64,000 bases of DNA from Bacteroidales bacterium (GCA_025210735.1 JAOARD010000076.1:1-64000), one strand, 5' to 3'. Positions 8,601 through 16,078 are shown, counted from the first letter of the stretch. Numbers and translations are program-made. Notes: a model not told the origin generated them from the letters alone.

Positions 8601-10382
8601 TATTTCTGATTCTATACATGCTATTGCCATCTTGTCTCCTTCAATTTTAAAAGTATCAATATAAAATGGCATATGTTCTCCATCTGGTGAATAAATACTC
8701 CCATCAGGATAAGGTAGTAGATTTTCTGGTGCATTGGAAAAACCTATTCCTTTTGTTATCTCTTTTAACTCATTATCCAGATGCGTTTTTCTTACCGTAT
8801 TATTCTCATAGTTATATGTTGTTTTACCTCCCATTGGGTTTGTTACAGATTTAAGTATCCACGATTTTGATGCGTATCTATTTACACTTCGGTCTGAGGT
8901 TATATCTTCATATAATGACTTCATACCTCCTACAACTGGCATAATCAATGAGTTATTATTAGATGCATTATAATACCCCCACAGATCACGTGCCAATGAT
9001 AATCTATCCGGCAAATCACACTCTGTATCGTACTCAAATGCCCACTTCTGACCTTTAACATTGGTTGATGATATCTCTGTTATATAATCAAGCTTCAATC
9101 TCTTTTTCCTGAACTCAATAGATTCATCAATACCCTCAGGAATAGAAACATTTGCTCCTGCAGATTCAAAATAGTTGTAACCAAATCTATATGTTTTATC
9201 AACTACAGTACTACCATTCTGGTTTGCGTTAATTGTAACAGCATCCATAGTCTGACCACCTTGCAGATCCTCACGGTCTGTCTGATAGTTAAATGTTACT
9301 GAACCATGTTTAAACTTTATCTCCGATATCTCGTTCTGAAAACATCTCCTGTTTATATACGTTCTAAACCAGGTTTCTGGAGCTATATTTACTTTATTTA
9401 ATGACTGCTCTCCATTATTACTTTCTTGTAGAAAAACTCTTCCGCGCTTTTTTCTTACCTCTCCTGTCAACATTGTATATGATACTGCACCTTCGCCATT
9501 TTCAAACTTACGGTAATTAAACTCTATTACATGTTCTTTATCCGCACTCTCAATTTTCAACAACATCCAGCTTGATGCATAATCTGGCCTTGGATTATAG
9601 AGTGGCATTGATGGTTTTGCTTCAGGTTCTGAACCAAGATCATGTGTAAATGATTCGTCGAATTCTACGGTATTTGCAATCACATCATCTCTTGTGCTAC
9701 TCTTTGATTTTACACCAAAATAGTATCTTGTCCCGTTTGGATCGGTAAATATCCATCCCATAAGATAGCTTGGTTCGCCATTTTTATCAAGTTCATATAT
9801 CTGTTCTATTGATATATCATCGCGCCATGGTTGCATGATAAATTTTTTCTCTTCCTGACTATAGTAGAAACGACCTGAGTATCCGGGAAAATTAAATGTA
9901 TACTCATCCGACTCAAAATCATACTCTTTATTAGTCGCAGCATCATTTATAATATTTTGAACACTCTGAAATTCATTCTCATCAAGTTTGTTTTTTATAA
10001 CAGAAACTGTTGTTTCAGTTCTTATAAATCCTCTCTGTCCAGCTTCATCAGGATTACCTCTTACTGAGCGTGATACCATACCGCCGGCATTCAGAACCCA
10101 GCCTAAACCTACACTTGTTGCTATCTCATCTACCTTTATTCCTCCGGCATGATAACTTAAACTTACAGGTACCGTAAGCGGTCCGCTCTGAATAGTATAT
10201 AACGGGATACTAATCTGAGGTATACCTGTATTGTGATTTACAGGGTTATCTATATACTTTTTAAATGCTGCCTCGTTTGGCAATGCCGGGGTAATATCCG
10301 GTGCCTCTAACGGCTTGTTTAACTGACCATACGTTACTGTTAACAGCAGTAACATTAAGCCAATAAGTGTTATTCGTCTCAT
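5604..10382 (-). CDS. Large YD-repeat-related exported protein with SpvB-like N-terminus, Ig-like repeats and BACON domain
   Basis: 1592 residues. The signal peptide ends near YGQ (residue 20). Residues 52-105 contain TGIPQISIPLYTI, VPVSLSYHAGGIKV and VGLGWVLNAGGMVSR, resembling the start of SpvB/TcB-type proteins that open the YD-repeat cocoon. Diverged YD-repeat sequence follows to about residue 1170 (TRYLYDTFGRLEFVLDNEDN). Then come repeat domains of the GGTVxP...GQSxxFTxxP...VxVNN type, a carboxypeptidase-regulatory-like insert (VTGNIADQIGRAIGGVKVEV) and a C-terminal BACON domain (NWTITEKTSWIKVSATSGTG). It lacks an RHS core and a toxin tip. Because it precedes the Rhs gene on the same strand, it may supply the other half of a shell. 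This pairing is inference. Confidence 0.8.
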   Translation of the reverse strand: MRRITLIGLMLLLLTVTYGQLNKPLEAPDITPALPNEAAFKKYIDNPVNHNTGIPQISIPLYTIQSGPLTVPVSLSYHAGGIKVDEIATSVGLGWVLNAGGMVSRSVRGNPDEAGQRGFIRTETTVSVIKNKLDENEFQSVQNIINDAATNKEYDFESDEYTFNFPGYSGRFYYSQEEKKFIMQPWRDDISIEQIYELDKNGEPSYLMGWIFTDPNGTRYYFGVKSKSSTRDDVIANTVEFDESFTHDLGSEPEAKPSMPLYNPRPDYASSWMLLKIESADKEHVIEFNYRKFENGEGAVSYTMLTGEVRKKRGRVFLQESNNGEQSLNKVNIAPETWFRTYINRRCFQNEISEIKFKHGSVTFNYQTDREDLQGGQTMDAVTINANQNGSTVVDKTYRFGYNYFESAGANVSIPEGIDESIEFRKKRLKLDYITEISSTNVKGQKWAFEYDTECDLPDRLSLARDLWGYYNASNNNSLIMPVVGGMKSLYEDITSDRSVNRYASKSWILKSVTNPMGGKTTYNYENNTVRKTHLDNELKEITKGIGFSNAPENLLPYPDGSIYSPDGEHMPFYIDTFKIEGDKMAIACIESEISNHLSEIQNEGGEGKPGGPAVAAIMDYMVKMNCIKLEGFYAGMESNFSHIIPHGWKNQCIELLPGTYTFNAFEHVETGHFAISGSVKEYHYPTGDITIESVLSGGLRVASIVSESDNNRIEKRYYYPWDGNAISNYNNLTTLDIGSGQFRFIYFCADSKSFSYKNSSVGNNIYYRKVIEELKDSCRNEYEYTWSSDLNSSGVVMLPSVDNGYQRGRLRYERQYQYKNGEYVKVREVENKYTYDYVNKRIKNLRYEAPILPLNNSGTGHQGAGELLGGNLNTYAIEFYNTKIANGWLSKSVERNFYDNDIVVTTSNYKYDNAKKFISKKEVTTDNSAPFTEMYYYLFDFENAGNESFNLEEKMENNIVSPVIKSLAYNNNVLIGGHVKRLNKFGQPLEMYMLKDKKGLDINHNIELILQPEYYDLKHEFGYANNSSRLEWRRSNGVETSYLWGYKNTLPILKADGVPYSNLKSAIESRGKTVEWINATVDTDEQAVNRHFNDLRDEFAKAQITTYNYKPNRGITRVTDANKNSTRYLYDTFGRLEFVLDNEDNILKSNSYHYAEEGVNISLTSNTGGTVTYDKSKVYYTGQPVTFTVQPDEYHVLEALYVNGNNVGNTLSYTLSSVNEGCNVKAQFIPNYYTVNINPASGGTVSPGGDVKIIRGQSKVFTITPNGSSKVKRVYVNNSVVIDNQATGGFNPAPFTNGTMQYTVSNMSSDINLNVEFEPKKYATKTEVIGMGNSNQQSPVSYLDHGSSYTWNFTDQEVATFVKLIVNGSMVVGNSYTANNIQQEMNIEVVYKVKPVTGNIADQIGRAIGGVKVEVFKRELALGGGISKVIKETVYTDASGNFTLTGSYPASYSHSDNQLYIQVSKANTSFAVSEQNLSTIRSYSFTGKVNYVSPTTVVVDEGGTIGQTKQLQANGNWTITEKTSWIKVSATSGTGNATITVTCDPNHSTESRNGYFLIKVGTDILRVNVAQKGIEIIVIPPGDEFENPILN

Positions 10383-11113
10383 TAATTTATATATTTATAG
10401 TTATTTATTTACTATACAGACATATACACATACCTATTAATCACGCATATGCATGGTAATTAAGCATAGTACTCCTGTTAACTAAAATGTTTATATGATA
10501 TATACTGTTGTAGTTAAGGGTAACAAAAAAGATGTTTTTATACATCTAAAACCAATACCGGGGTTGTTACAATTTAAACCTCTTTATTATCATTTATATT
10601 CTCTGATATTCAATAACTGTGCCATATATCTGCATAAAAACCACATTACAGACAACCAATTATAATAACAACATAATCTTTAGTTTTCATAAAATACTCT
10701 CTATTATTCTGGTCTGTAAAGAAACATATAACAATCAACACTTCCTATTGTCAATGTTGTCAATTTTTATTTCCGGCTTTTCAGTTTCTGTTTTCGGAGT
10801 TATTAACAATTTTACTCAAAAACAACTATCTATCTGTACACCTTGTTATTGACAAATGTATTTTAACATTTTTGTTGATAACTTATGCAGTTTATCAACA
10901 CTAGCCATACCCGTAAAAGGGTACTTTTCTTCAATCCGGTTTTGGAGCGTGACAAGGCAAAATGAGCTGGTTTGTTTGTTATCGACGTTGCTTTCCGTTG
11001 CTACGTTGCGCGCAACGTAGCAACTATGGCAGAAACAAACCTCATCAACAAGCATCGTAGCTAAATTCATTACATTTTTATAAACAGAAAGTATTATCTT
11101 AAAACAATCCTGA
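10383..11113. other. Gene-free 731-bp stretch rich in inverted repeats
   Basis: No convincing coding sequence is present; the open frames here are short and have unnatural composition. The right part is unusually structured. GTTGATAA/TTATCAAC arms lie at 10874-10881 and 10892-10899, and ACCC/GGGT arms at 10908-10921. A large imperfect hairpin spans 10969-11041 (GGTTTGTTT pairing with AAACAAACC) around a perfect palindrome at 10997-11024. The two TTATCAACA sites differ from the E. coli DnaA-box consensus at one position, but no dnaA or other replication gene is nearby. The left part (10383-10850) is plain AT-rich DNA that probably holds the promoter of the YD-repeat gene. A CAAATGTA element (minus-strand TAnnTTTG) lies at 10853-10860. 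Confidence 0.6.
10997..11024. repeat. Perfect 28-bp palindrome, GC-rich relative to surroundings
   Basis: The left arm GTTGCTACGTTGCG is followed directly by its exact reverse complement, with no loop. It sits inside a longer imperfect hairpin whose outer arms are 10969-10977 and 11033-11041. GCAACG-type words recur three times in the minus-strand reading. It has no T-tract, so it is not a simple terminator. A protein-binding operator, a cruciform, or one copy of a dispersed extragenic element are possible. Confidence 0.8.
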
Positions 11114-11122
11114 TTAAATAAC
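11101..11122. repeat. Inverted copy of the 142-163 sequence
   Basis: AACAATCCTGATTAAATAAC matches the minus strand of 142-163 at 19 of 22 positions. The two copies bracket the whole Rhs module. See the 142-163 entry for the transposon-end interpretation and its uncertainty. Confidence 0.3.
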
Positions 11123-11599
11123 AAATCTATAAACAATAGAGACAAACAATAATCTAAATGCTGCTCTTTTCCAGTAGTTTTGGAGGGTCAGGTACTCCTC
11201 AAGTGTATAATTTGTGCTCTGTTTCCAGCCGATAATTGTTCCTTTTGTTCCGAAGTAGAACATTGTTATGAGGTTTATTCCGGGGACAAAACTGAGGAAA
11301 GCGAGTTTCTTAAATCCGTTTGGATATGCCCAAAAGCCATTAAACAGAAATGCTCCCCAGTTCCACTGGTATAATCTCTTATCGCTAACATCTTTCTCAA
11401 CAATTGTGTTAACTGTTTTTGCTGACAGTAGTATTTGTAGCTCAGTTATTTTATTACTCTTAATGTCTCTTTTTTTTGCTTCTGTTAAAGCAGCAGTTAC
11501 CACCTCTCTATTAAAACTAATATTAAGATTCAGTATTTTAATCAACTCTTCATTATTCAGAGCCTTTATCTTCTCTTCAACAAGTTCTTTACTCAGCAT
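11114..11599 (-). CDS. Hypothetical small membrane protein (DUF2628-like hydrophobic region)
   Basis: 161 residues. The first ~70 residues are soluble and helical (KIKALNNEELIKILNL, then AALTEAKKRDIKS). The second half begins WNWGAFLFNGFWAYPNG and continues with hydrophobic segments (LAFLSFVPGINLITMFYFG; FRLLFVSIVYRFVI), resembling DUF2628-type proteins that have a WxxFFFxxFWALYRG-like box before membrane helices. The function is unknown. The last codons overlap the repeat at 11101-11122, so the 3' end may be a junction with mobile DNA. It lies downstream of the dlt operon on the same strand but is separated from it by a terminator. Confidence 0.6.
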   Translation of the reverse strand: MLSKELVEEKIKALNNEELIKILNLNISFNREVVTAALTEAKKRDIKSNKITELQILLSAKTVNTIVEKDVSDKRLYQWNWGAFLFNGFWAYPNGFKKLAFLSFVPGINLITMFYFGTKGTIIGWKQSTNYTLEEYLTLQNYWKRAAFRLLFVSIVYRFVI

Positions 11600-11644
11600 T
11601 TTAAAAGATGTTATTATAATCGGGGATTCTGTTTTAGCAAAACA

Positions 11645-11694
11645 ATAAAAAAACCATACTAACTCTATTATATATTAAATTGTAGTATGGTTTT
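11645..11694 (-). terminator. Intrinsic terminator after dltA
   Basis: Arms AACCATACTA (11652-11661) and TAGTATGGTT (11683-11692) form a 10-bp stem. In the minus-strand direction it is followed by a run of T (the A-run at 11645-11651). It closes the dlt operon. Confidence 0.75.
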
Positions 11695-11716
11695 AATATC
11701 TTATTTTTTAATTGTT

Positions 11717-13228
11717 CTATCTGTTTCGGTACATATCTAACAATCTGTTTTTATCGGTTTTTCCGTTATTATTTACCGGAAATGTATCAACAATCATTAT
11801 ATCGCCCGGAATCATGTATTCAGGTAGTTTCTTTGATATCTGTTCTACTATAGTTTTGCATGCCGTATCATTATCTGATACCTCTGTATTAAGAATAGCA
11901 AAACTGATTATTCTCTTTATTTCACCATTACGTGTTACTGTGGTTGTTACAGCCTTGTTCACTATATCAACACTCTCTATATGCGATGATATCTCTCCCA
12001 ACTCTATTCTGTAACCATGCATCTTAATAAGGTCATCCATTCTGCCGCAATAGTAGAGTAAACCATCCTTTTCATAACCAAGATCACCCGTTCTGAATGC
12101 TCGTTGTCCGTTATGTATAAAGAACTTCTCTCTGTTTTTCTCAGGATTATTCAGATAACCAACAGAAACATGATCTCCCACAAGAAGTATCTCAGAAGGG
12201 TTCTCCTTTGTTGCTTCTCTGTCTTCAGTAAAAGCCAAACCTCCTTTTACAGATGTTCCTATAGGCACAGCATTGTCAAACTGCATATAGTTGTTTTTAT
12301 CAAACAGATGCATTGTTGTGGCTATTGTTGCCTCAGTGGGTCCATAACCATTTATCACAATTGAGTTATCAAAATTGTTAATAACTCCTTTTATAATAGC
12401 AAATCTCAACTCCTCTCCTAACAGCAGAAATTGTTTAAATTCAGGCAGATTATCTGAATTAAAATCTCTGTAACGTAATAGTCTGTATATAAATGATGGT
12501 GTTGCAATCAGCGTTGTTCCTCTGTTCTTTTTTATATAGTTAGTAAACTCAACCGGACTTGCACCAAGGCTCTTTGGTACCAATAACATCTGCCCTCCAA
12601 AATGGAAGGTACCCAGTATATCGTACATTGATATATCAAATGAGAAACTTGCCTGTGCTATAAATACGCTTTTATCTGAGAAATCGTAATCAGACTCTAA
12701 CCACTTCAGGAATGTATTCAGACTCTCTCTGGTTATCTGCACCCCTTTAGGAACACCTGTACTTCCTGATGTAAATAGTATATAGCGTACAGGATCGTTA
12801 TCTATTGTTTGTAGTCTGGATTTTCTTATATCATCAGAAACCGATTGTGTTACCTCATAACTGTTATTAACAGTATATTGTTGACCAATGTGTAACTCTG
12901 AGTTGGTACAGTTTATTAATATGTTACACCCGCACTCATTTGCAATATGTTTAACGCGCTCTTCAGGGTAAACCGAATCTACTGCCACATATGTAATGTT
13001 GTTCTTTATTAGTGTAAGTATACTTACAGGGAACAGAATCTCTTTATGACCGTATATAATTACACAATCGTTATCAGATTTTTTAAGTGGTAACAGGATA
13101 TCTTCAAGCTTCTGTACCTCTCTCTCCAGTTCAGACCATGTAATATTTTCTTCTCCTGAAGTTATTGCAATTTTATTGCCGTTTATATTCTGATCTTCAA
13201 AGCTGTTTGTATAGAAATTGAATTTCAT
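11717..13228 (-). CDS. dltA: DltA-like D-alanine:carrier-protein ligase (adenylation enzyme)
   Basis: 503 residues, the usual DltA length. It would activate D-alanine with ATP and load it on the phosphopantetheine arm of the carrier protein DltC in the cytoplasm. The adenylation motifs are in order: A3 ILFTSGSTGVPKG (150-162), A5 NGYGPTEATIAT, A7/A8 FRTGDLGYEKDGLLYYCGR with MHGYRIELGEI, and the A10 lysine in NNNGKTDKNRLL near residue 490. It is the last gene of dltC-dltD-dltX-dltB-dltA, starting 17 bp after dltB. Family membership is clear. That the substrate is D-alanine rests on the operon, not on residues I can verify; a related amino acid is possible. Confidence 0.88.
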   Translation of the reverse strand: MKFNFYTNSFEDQNINGNKIAITSGEENITWSELEREVQKLEDILLPLKKSDNDCVIIYGHKEILFPVSILTLIKNNITYVAVDSVYPEERVKHIANECGCNILINCTNSELHIGQQYTVNNSYEVTQSVSDDIRKSRLQTIDNDPVRYILFTSGSTGVPKGVQITRESLNTFLKWLESDYDFSDKSVFIAQASFSFDISMYDILGTFHFGGQMLLVPKSLGASPVEFTNYIKKNRGTTLIATPSFIYRLLRYRDFNSDNLPEFKQFLLLGEELRFAIIKGVINNFDNSIVINGYGPTEATIATTMHLFDKNNYMQFDNAVPIGTSVKGGLAFTEDREATKENPSEILLVGDHVSVGYLNNPEKNREKFFIHNGQRAFRTGDLGYEKDGLLYYCGRMDDLIKMHGYRIELGEISSHIESVDIVNKAVTTTVTRNGEIKRIISFAILNTEVSDNDTACKTIVEQISKKLPEYMIPGDIMIVDTFPVNNNGKTDKNRLLDMYRNR

Positions 13229-13245
13229 TTTTCTTGTTTTTTTTG

Positions 13246-14406
13246 TTACAGAAGAGGAAATCGTCCGCTAAATATATATAACGATAGTGCTGTGATATTA
13301 AATGTTATAAGTATTGATATAACTGTTACAATCTTTGGATTCAGATTCCCGAATACCACATCTTTTCGTGCTTTCTTGCAACGATATGCGTATGTATTGT
13401 ATAGTAGCGAGTATAGTCCGAAAAGGGCACCACTAATAATAAAGTGCTTGTTAAAGCCGTTCCAGACACCCATTAACAGGAATGTAAGAAACAGTGCACT
13501 GTTCTGACGTAAAAGAGGATGTTTCTTAAGGCTCTTTTTACGCGAAAAGAACATATATAGTGGCTTAAAGAAGAAGTCGTTAAGAAAATCGCCTAGTGTT
13601 TTGTGAAATCTGCGCCAGAAATCCTGTGGATTGCGTGCCAAAAATGGTTTGTTAAAGTTTATTGGCACATCTATTCCTAATATTTTACCTAGCCCTATTG
13701 CCATTGCCGAGTATCCTGCAAAATCAAAATACAGATAGAAGTAATATGCGTACATCTCATTAAGCGTACTAAGCACTGCCGATGTTGACACATCTGCATT
13801 AAGCCAATATCTTGATACAGCTTCGGCCAATATGAACTTGTGCATTATACCAAATACAATAAGTTGCAGTCCTGCCTCAAACGATTTTGCATTTACCCCG
13901 GCAAATCCACGTTGTATATCGTCGTTAAAACGTTTATATCTGTCAATTGGACCAATAAGTACCGTAGGTGTAAATATCAAAAAATTAAGATATTTAACAG
14001 GATTAAGAGGTTTGTCTTTTGGTGTACTCTCTATAAATATATGTACTATTCTGAAAGCAATATATGACAATCCGGCAAATGATATGGCACTGCTTATTTT
14101 ACTAGTTTCAGGTGATATTATAAACGCCTTTACAAGTATCATTGGTAGTGTTAATGCTATTACACCCGGAAGTTTATTCTTAATCTTTATTTTATACACA
14201 AAGAGATAGTGCATAACATATGCATAACCCACAAATATTAATATATGTGCAGGTTTAGGGAAAAAGAATATTGTAAATATTAAGCTTAATCCGAGTATTG
14301 TATACTCGTAAACATCTCTCTTTTTAAATGTATATTTTACTATATAAAGTAGTAGTATTGCCACAGCAGCTACTACAAAAAAGCTATATCCTGTAAATGG
14401 TAACAT
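13246..14406 (-). CDS. dltB: DltB-like MBOAT membrane acyltransferase
   Basis: 386 residues with about ten or more hydrophobic helices. MBOAT signature: NPQDFWRRFHKTLGDFLNDF (His268), then FLLMGVWNGFNKHF. DltB proteins move the D-alanyl group from DltC across the membrane. Here the second conserved motif, normally WHG, reads WNG: Asn316, codon AAC at 13459-13461, one base from CAC. The 48-residue spacing from His268 resembles the 47-residue spacing of the two conserved histidines (289 and 336) in Streptococcus DltB, as I recall it. The likely catalytic His is therefore replaced, or the family here uses another residue. It lies 3 bp downstream of the dltX-like gene and 17 bp upstream of dltA. 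Confidence 0.88.
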   Translation of the reverse strand: MLPFTGYSFFVVAAVAILLLYIVKYTFKKRDVYEYTILGLSLIFTIFFFPKPAHILIFVGYAYVMHYLFVYKIKIKNKLPGVIALTLPMILVKAFIISPETSKISSAISFAGLSYIAFRIVHIFIESTPKDKPLNPVKYLNFLIFTPTVLIGPIDRYKRFNDDIQRGFAGVNAKSFEAGLQLIVFGIMHKFILAEAVSRYWLNADVSTSAVLSTLNEMYAYYFYLYFDFAGYSAMAIGLGKILGIDVPINFNKPFLARNPQDFWRRFHKTLGDFLNDFFFKPLYMFFSRKKSLKKHPLLRQNSALFLTFLLMGVWNGFNKHFIISGALFGLYSLLYNTYAYRCKKARKDVVFGNLNPKIVTVISILITFNITALSLYIFSGRFPLL

Positions 14407-14409
14407 AGT

Positions 14410-14562
14410 CTAGAATTGTTGATAAATAAACTCTGTTTTTGATGATGATTCTGATTTGTTGTCTTTGTTATATGGGCTATACAGAAACAGATAACCAACA
14501 ATTATAATAATATATACAATTATATTAAGTCCTAGCTTTTTATAATCAATTTTTCTGTTCAT
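14410..14562 (-). CDS. dltX: DltX-like 50-residue membrane peptide with C-terminal FIYxxF motif
   Basis: A 50-codon gene: ATG at 14560-14562, TAG at 14410-14412. It has a basic N-terminus (MNRKIDYKKLG), one membrane helix (IIVYIIIIVGYLFLY), a polar linker and the C-terminus TEFIYQQF. Gram-positive DltX is also a ~50-residue single-helix protein ending in a conserved FIYNEF-like hexapeptide, which interacts with DltB and is proposed to carry the acyl group via its Tyr. Its start overlaps the end of dltD by 17 bp and its stop is 3 bp before dltB. The length, topology, motif and position together make the assignment strong despite the small size. Confidence 0.85.
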   Translation of the reverse strand: MNRKIDYKKLGLNIIVYIIIIVGYLFLYSPYNKDNKSESSSKTEFIYQQF

Positions 14563-15739
14563 TACTATATAAATTATCGTATATAAACCTATTTACTTTT
14601 AACCATGCCAAATCTCCCATATGCATTGCATCAATAAGATGTCCTTTTGTATAATCCTTCACTGTATACTCAAACATATCAAGACATAACATCGACTTAT
14701 CAGTTATAGTCCTTTTTATCTCTGATATCAACGGTTTGTATACCGTAAGATCTTTATAGATATGTGGATTAAGTGGCTGTATTACAAATGCAGCATCAAT
14801 ATTCAGATCGTGACATAATGATACCAACATTTTAAAATCCTTTAACTCCTGAATGTTGTCAAAAGATTCTATTGTTTGCTCTGGTTTTTTCTCCTTTTTC
14901 TTAAACTTTCTATAATAGTTATTTGCTACTCCGGCCGGATTATTTGATGTAAGAGGTAACTTACAAATAATACCCTGCTCTATTTCATTCCAATTTATAT
15001 CAGCCTTTTTAATCTCAAAATCTCTGTTTTCAGTAATGTTTAACTCCTCATACAGGTTAGTTTCTGTTTTAACGTGTATAAGATCAAGAAATTTGAATGC
15101 TGGATAATCAACAGGTGAAGATATCTTAAATCCTGCCATTGAGTTCAACTCTCTTATAAAGAAATCAGGATTTTTAATCTGATCAAAATTACGACTAACA
15201 TACTCTGATATATGGTTTTTATACTTAATATCAAGTTTATCATTGTCTATAATATTCTTCAGAAACCTTGGTGAGTTAAACTCAAGAAACGAATTTACTG
15301 ATGTACCATGACCATAATCTGTATTAAACCATCCCGGAGATATAATGAATACCATTTTCCTGCCCTTAGCATATTTACTAAGTGCCGATAATTGTGTTAA
15401 GATTGACAAGCATTGATTTCCGGCATGCCCTAAACTCATTGTCGGAATATTAAAGTTTTTTGGCAGAAATACATTTGAGTGAAAACCTGAGGTATCTCTG
15501 CTGGTAAGTTCTGACGATCCGAATACAATAAGAGTATTATTCTTTAATGCGTATATAACATCGGCCTCTCTCTGAACACCATATCTGTAATTATCAAATA
15601 TTCCTATCTCTGTCTGAGGTACTGATACTTTGTTGGTATCAACAATTACTTTGTCTATACCAGTTGTTTTAAATATTACAGTAGAACATACAACTGCCAC
15701 AAACAGGGGTAATATTTGATAGATTAATGTACGTCTCAT
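14546..15739 (-). CDS. dltD: DltD-like envelope protein of the D-alanylation system
   Basis: 397 residues with an N-terminal membrane anchor (IYQILPLFVAVVCSTVIF) and the rest outside the cytoplasm. The SGNH/GDSL-type site LIVFGSSELTSRD lies near residues 70-82. The GHAGNQCLS block and the C-terminal HLIDAMHMGDLAWLKV block carry the Asp/His partners typical of DltD. DltD acts with DltB in the final transfer of D-alanine to the acceptor polymer. It lies between dltC (72-bp gap) and dltX (17-bp overlap). The family call is firm. The acceptor in a Gram-negative envelope is unknown. Confidence 0.88.
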   Translation of the reverse strand: MRRTLIYQILPLFVAVVCSTVIFKTTGIDKVIVDTNKVSVPQTEIGIFDNYRYGVQREADVIYALKNNTLIVFGSSELTSRDTSGFHSNVFLPKNFNIPTMSLGHAGNQCLSILTQLSALSKYAKGRKMVFIISPGWFNTDYGHGTSVNSFLEFNSPRFLKNIIDNDKLDIKYKNHISEYVSRNFDQIKNPDFFIRELNSMAGFKISSPVDYPAFKFLDLIHVKTETNLYEELNITENRDFEIKKADINWNEIEQGIICKLPLTSNNPAGVANNYYRKFKKKEKKPEQTIESFDNIQELKDFKMLVSLCHDLNIDAAFVIQPLNPHIYKDLTVYKPLISEIKRTITDKSMLCLDMFEYTVKDYTKGHLIDAMHMGDLAWLKVNRFIYDNLYSNEQKN

Positions 15740-15811
15740 TTACTATCTGTTTAATATTAGAAACGATGTAACATTATAAACATCCCCTTTATACAGGATA
15801 TGTTATATATT

Positions 15812-16042
15812 TCACTGTTTGTTCTTTAAGAACTCAATAATAAGATCTATATTATCAAAATTTTCTATAGATATCTCTGTAAACGGGATCTCAACTCCGG
15901 TCTGATCTTCTATTGCAACCGCCAGGTCAACAACAGTTATTGAATCTAATAGTTTACTGCTCAGCAGAGGGTCTTTTTCTGTTACCTTTGTAAATGTTAA
16001 TGATTCAATCTCCTCAATTATAAATTCCTTTAAGCTTTCCAT
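15812..16042 (-). CDS. dltC: DltC-like acyl carrier protein
   Basis: A small carrier protein of about 76 residues. The phosphopantetheine-attachment Ser lies in SKLLDSITVVDL, followed by AIEDQTGVEIPF, as in DltC/ACP helix II-III. The start at 16042 (MESLKEFIIEE) is preferred over the upstream ATG at 16063. It is preceded by AAAGGA at suitable spacing, and the promoter-like TATATTTG at 16071-16078 would leave the upstream ATG essentially leaderless. It is the first gene of the dlt operon and would carry activated D-alanine from DltA to DltB. DltC identity comes from its neighbours; alone it could be any short ACP. Confidence 0.85.
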   Translation of the reverse strand: MESLKEFIIEEIESLTFTKVTEKDPLLSSKLLDSITVVDLAVAIEDQTGVEIPFTEISIENFDNIDLIIEFLKNKQ

Positions 16043-16070
16043 TATTCCTTTATTGTTTTTCATTGTGAAT

Positions 16071-16078
16071 ACAAATAT
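16071..16078 (-). promoter_or_regulatory. -7 promoter element of the dlt operon
   Basis: TATATTTG on the minus strand matches the Bacteroidota TAnnTTTG element. It lies between the gltX terminator and dltC. No -33 TTTG is seen at the usual ~20-bp spacing. Confidence 0.5.

Noticed and set aside
10874..10899. Chromosomal replication origin
   Set aside because: Two DnaA-box-like words exist, but there is no cluster of boxes, no AT-rich unwinding element that stands out and no dnaA, dnaN or similar gene nearby.
10969..11041. Integron attC site
   Set aside because: The folded hairpin is superficially similar, but the expected core-site pair (RYYYAAC/GTTRRRY) is not present in matching positions and there is no integrase or cassette array.
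10846..11145. A 99-codon open frame on the minus strand across the palindrome region
   Set aside because: It overlaps the 3' end of the preceding gene, reads through inverted repeats and has an implausible Cys/His-rich composition with no recognisable domain.
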